Positions 3,647 to 5,706 of a DNA stretch of 5,706 bases are shown here, piece after piece (position 1 is the stretch's first letter; the number at the start of each line of letters is the position of its first letter). The notes under the pieces were generated by a model. That model was not told the origin of the DNA and made no database searches. It worked only from the letters and a program-made list of their open reading frames with translations. The position numbers were made by a program, and so were the translations under genes. The stretch is from Deltaproteobacteria bacterium. Its GTDB lineage: Bacteria; Desulfobacterota; WTBG01. Location of the stretch: NCBI GenBank assembly GCA_013139225.1, contig WTBG01000273.1, positions 1 through 5,706 on the forward strand, in the 5' to 3' direction.

Positions 3647-5701
3647 TTACGGACTCACAAAATAAGAACGCAGCCCCTGATAAATCGTTTTGGCTTCTGC
3701 CCATGCCCTCTCCTCTTCACCCTCAGGCAATCTTTTGCATTTGCGCCGTTCAAGGTTAATTTCCACTGCTGGCATCCTGGTATGGACAATAACAAATTTA
3801 GTGCTCTCCGTCATCTTCAATTTTTTACAGGAAAGCTCGCTATCGATAAAATATTTGATCGATCGAGCTAAAACCCTTCCCTTCTTGCTATTGAAATAGT
3901 AGCCAAGATAAGAGGAACCTTTTTTGTGATTAATAGAGATTAGAACGTCAGCCCTCATTTTATTCGCATTAATTACTCTTTCTACCGGAGTAGGAAAATT
4001 ATCGCTATCTCTGGTAAGCAAGACTGTCGCGCCAGCGAGTCTAAGCATCTCCTTCAAACAGAGAGCCGTTTGTAGATTAGCTTCATCCCTTGCTATCTCA
4101 TGGGAAGACTTTAATCCAGCGGTTTCTTCTCCACCCTGAGGGTCTATCACCACAACTTTGTGCCACATAAGTCCCTGGTCTATAGGTTCCAACACCAGTT
4201 CCTCGCGAATAACCTCTTCCCCTCTCAAATCCAAAAAACCTTTAACGGGTATATATCCGTCCTTCCACACAGTAAATGCTGCTTCCTTATTGCTATCTTC
4301 CTGATAAAAGCAGTACCCTAAGCGATCTGTCAAAAGATTAATTTCTCCTTCTAAAATCAGCTCAGCTCCTTCAAGTGGATTTCCCTCCTTATCATGAATA
4401 CAAATCTCTATGAGTCTCTTTTCCGGTTTATCGAAAGTAACAATGCATGTGTTCAACACTCTACCACATGCCGCTACTACTTCTGTCCATCCAGGTTGAT
4501 AATCCGCAACCAGATGGGTAATTGCCTTTCCCTGCCTGGTTACAACTAGTGAATCCACAACCTCCCCTGCTGATGCAAAAAAGTTAACCAGTGTGCCATC
4601 CGCGACCGGATTTAAGTTTTCATCAACAACCTCAGCTATAATTCTGGTTCTGGAAAATCCATCAGGCAGAAGTGTTTCAGACAAAGGATAGGTTTCGATA
4701 TCAAATGGAGGAAGTGATATATAAAAAGCTGTATTAACAGGTCTTGCACTGTTACCATCCAAGTTTTTTGCCTGAAGACTCAGTGTGTGTCTTCTATTAG
4801 TGAGAGGTCTTTCTGGGATATAACTTACCTTCCCCGTTTGAGAATTGTAGTGGTGTTCTAACAGAATACCGTCGAGATAAAACCTGATAGAATCAGGATC
4901 AATTCCTTTTCCACACTTATCGTCTTCAATCCACCCAAGTACTTTGGGCTGAGCCTGACAGGGAAGATCACCACTTAACGTCAAATCAATAATTCTGGGG
5001 ATTCCTTTTTTAAAATAATCAAGTATTCCAAGAAAATATGCCTCTGCTTCCAATCTCAAAAAACCGTGGAGGCTCAACCTTCTCTCATTTTCCCTATGTG
5101 TTAGATAAGATGCCTCCCCCAGGATTGCCGTTGCTCTGGTCTCTCTCAGGACGCTATAGTTTCCAGGGAGCACCCGAGCTTTTTCTACCTCAAAGGTTTC
5201 TTCGATTCTCTTCATAATACATTCTGCCAGTTCTCTGGAGGGACCAGGATCTATGAGATTATAATAGACTTCAAGATTATTTTTTCTGGTATCATATGTA
5301 TTTGAGTTGTGATGAATACTGATAAAGAGATCTGGATTGAGATAGTTGCTCATTCTGCTACGGGCCAGCAAATCATCACTAAGCCGTTTATAATGAGGAG
5401 AAACCACGGTGGTATCAGCGGTTCGGGTCATGACTGGCTTGGCACCAGCACTATATAGAAGACCCCACAGATGGAGGGCAACTCCCAGATTAACCTCCGA
5501 TTCCTTTAACCCCGTCTTTCCAATAGCACCCCTGTATTTTCCCCCATGACCGGGGTCAATCACTATTACCTTCCCTTGTATGCAAGAAGTATTGATCTGA
5601 TCAAGCTGGAAGGAAGTGATGGGTATAGGGGGCATGGAAACACAACCGGGGATAAGAACCGCAACAGTAACTATCAGGATAGCTTCCCAAAAATTTTTCA
5701 T
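3647..5701 (-). CDS. Lipoprotein N-acetylmuramoyl-L-alanine amidase with a second, degenerate amidase domain
   Basis: A predicted envelope-anchored zinc amidase that cleaves the MurNAc-L-Ala bond of peptidoglycan. Residues 1-20 form a lipoprotein signal (one Lys, hydrophobic core, LIPGC with Cys20; Pro at -2 is not ideal). Amidase_3 domain 1 spans about 43-232. It has DPGHGG with zinc ligand His52, LKESEVNL with Glu67, FISIHHN with His130, and ILGEASYL with catalytic Glu196, so it appears active. Next come an Ig-like segment (about 236-330), a Big_1/invasin-like segment (about 333-425, EVVDENLNPVADGTLVNF) and a carboxypeptidase-regulatory-like fold (about 429-507, DKEGNPLEGAELIL). Amidase-like domain 2 (about 513-682) aligns with domain 1, but the zinc ligands are replaced (Gln522, Arg538, Asn591) while Glu647 is kept. 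Eleven cysteines, including Cys20, are many for an exported protein. The start is supported by the signal peptide; only 5 nt upstream are visible and the frame is still open there. Role in wall remodelling or cell separation is inferred. Confidence 0.9.
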   Translation of the reverse strand: MKNFWEAILIVTVAVLIPGCVSMPPIPITSFQLDQINTSCIQGKVIVIDPGHGGKYRGAIGKTGLKESEVNLGVALHLWGLLYSAGAKPVMTRTADTTVVSPHYKRLSDDLLARSRMSNYLNPDLFISIHHNSNTYDTRKNNLEVYYNLIDPGPSRELAECIMKRIEETFEVEKARVLPGNYSVLRETRATAILGEASYLTHRENERRLSLHGFLRLEAEAYFLGILDYFKKGIPRIIDLTLSGDLPCQAQPKVLGWIEDDKCGKGIDPDSIRFYLDGILLEHHYNSQTGKVSYIPERPLTNRRHTLSLQAKNLDGNSARPVNTAFYISLPPFDIETYPLSETLLPDGFSRTRIIAEVVDENLNPVADGTLVNFFASAGEVVDSLVVTRQGKAITHLVADYQPGWTEVVAACGRVLNTCIVTFDKPEKRLIEICIHDKEGNPLEGAELILEGEINLLTDRLGYCFYQEDSNKEAAFTVWKDGYIPVKGFLDLRGEEVIREELVLEPIDQGLMWHKVVVIDPQGGEETAGLKSSHEIARDEANLQTALCLKEMLRLAGATVLLTRDSDNFPTPVERVINANKMRADVLISINHKKGSSYLGYYFNSKKGRVLARSIKYFIDSELSCKKLKMTESTKFVIVHTRMPAVEINLERRKCKRLPEGEEERAWAEAKTIYQGLRSYFVSP

Positions 5702-5706
5702 TTTTA

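Noticed and set aside
3386..3871. A 161-codon plus-strand open frame
   Set aside because: It starts inside repeat copy 2, runs through the pyrimidine-rich gap and then antisense to the conserved C-terminus of the amidase. It resembles no protein, and the frame is not kept in repeat copy 1.

Overview
The window looks like chromosomal DNA from an uncultured or little-studied bacterium of moderate GC content (low to mid 40s % by eye). Its coding density is high. One gene carries a lipoprotein signal and a cell-wall amidase domain, which points to a bacterium with peptidoglycan, and more likely than not a diderm. The protein sequences do not let me name a phylum. Two copies of a ~200-bp intergenic repeat with regularly spaced GAA/TTC triplets remind me of intergenic repeats in environmental bacterial genomes, but that is recollection and not a database result.

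Layout, left to right. (1) 1-157, plus strand: the last 51 codons of a glycogen/alpha-glucan phosphorylase. (2) 158-381: a convergent intergenic gap filled by repeat copy 1 (about 177-379). (3) 382-3252, minus strand: a tight three-gene unit read from right to left. It starts with an AlgC-type phosphomannomutase/phosphoglucomutase (GTG start). Next comes glucose-1-phosphate thymidylyltransferase RmlA/RfbA, and last dTDP-4-dehydrorhamnose 3,5-epimerase RmlC/RfbC, whose start overlaps the end of rmlA. (4) 3253-3646: a 394-bp gap holding the pgm leader, repeat copy 2 (about 3340-3535, same orientation as copy 1) and a pyrimidine-rich stretch. (5) 3647-5701, minus strand: a 684-residue predicted lipoprotein with an intact N-terminal Amidase_3 domain, three beta-rich/Ig-like segments, and a second, C-terminal amidase-like domain that has lost its zinc ligands.

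How the genes fit together. The mutase can make glucose-1-phosphate from glucose-6-phosphate, and RmlA converts it to dTDP-glucose. After RmlB (not in this window), RmlC epimerises the 4-keto intermediate, and RmlD (also not here) would finish dTDP-L-rhamnose. The convergent phosphorylase also releases glucose-1-phosphate, so four neighbouring proteins touch the same metabolite or the surface-polysaccharide pathway it feeds. The lipoprotein acts on peptidoglycan and could simply be a neighbour.

The two most interesting items are the active-plus-degenerate double amidase and the repeat pair. The repeats bracket the sugar-nucleotide genes as direct repeats, and each lies downstream of a minus-strand gene. 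They carry crossing inverted arms in which the only difference between copies keeps base pairing (as G-U) only in minus-strand RNA.
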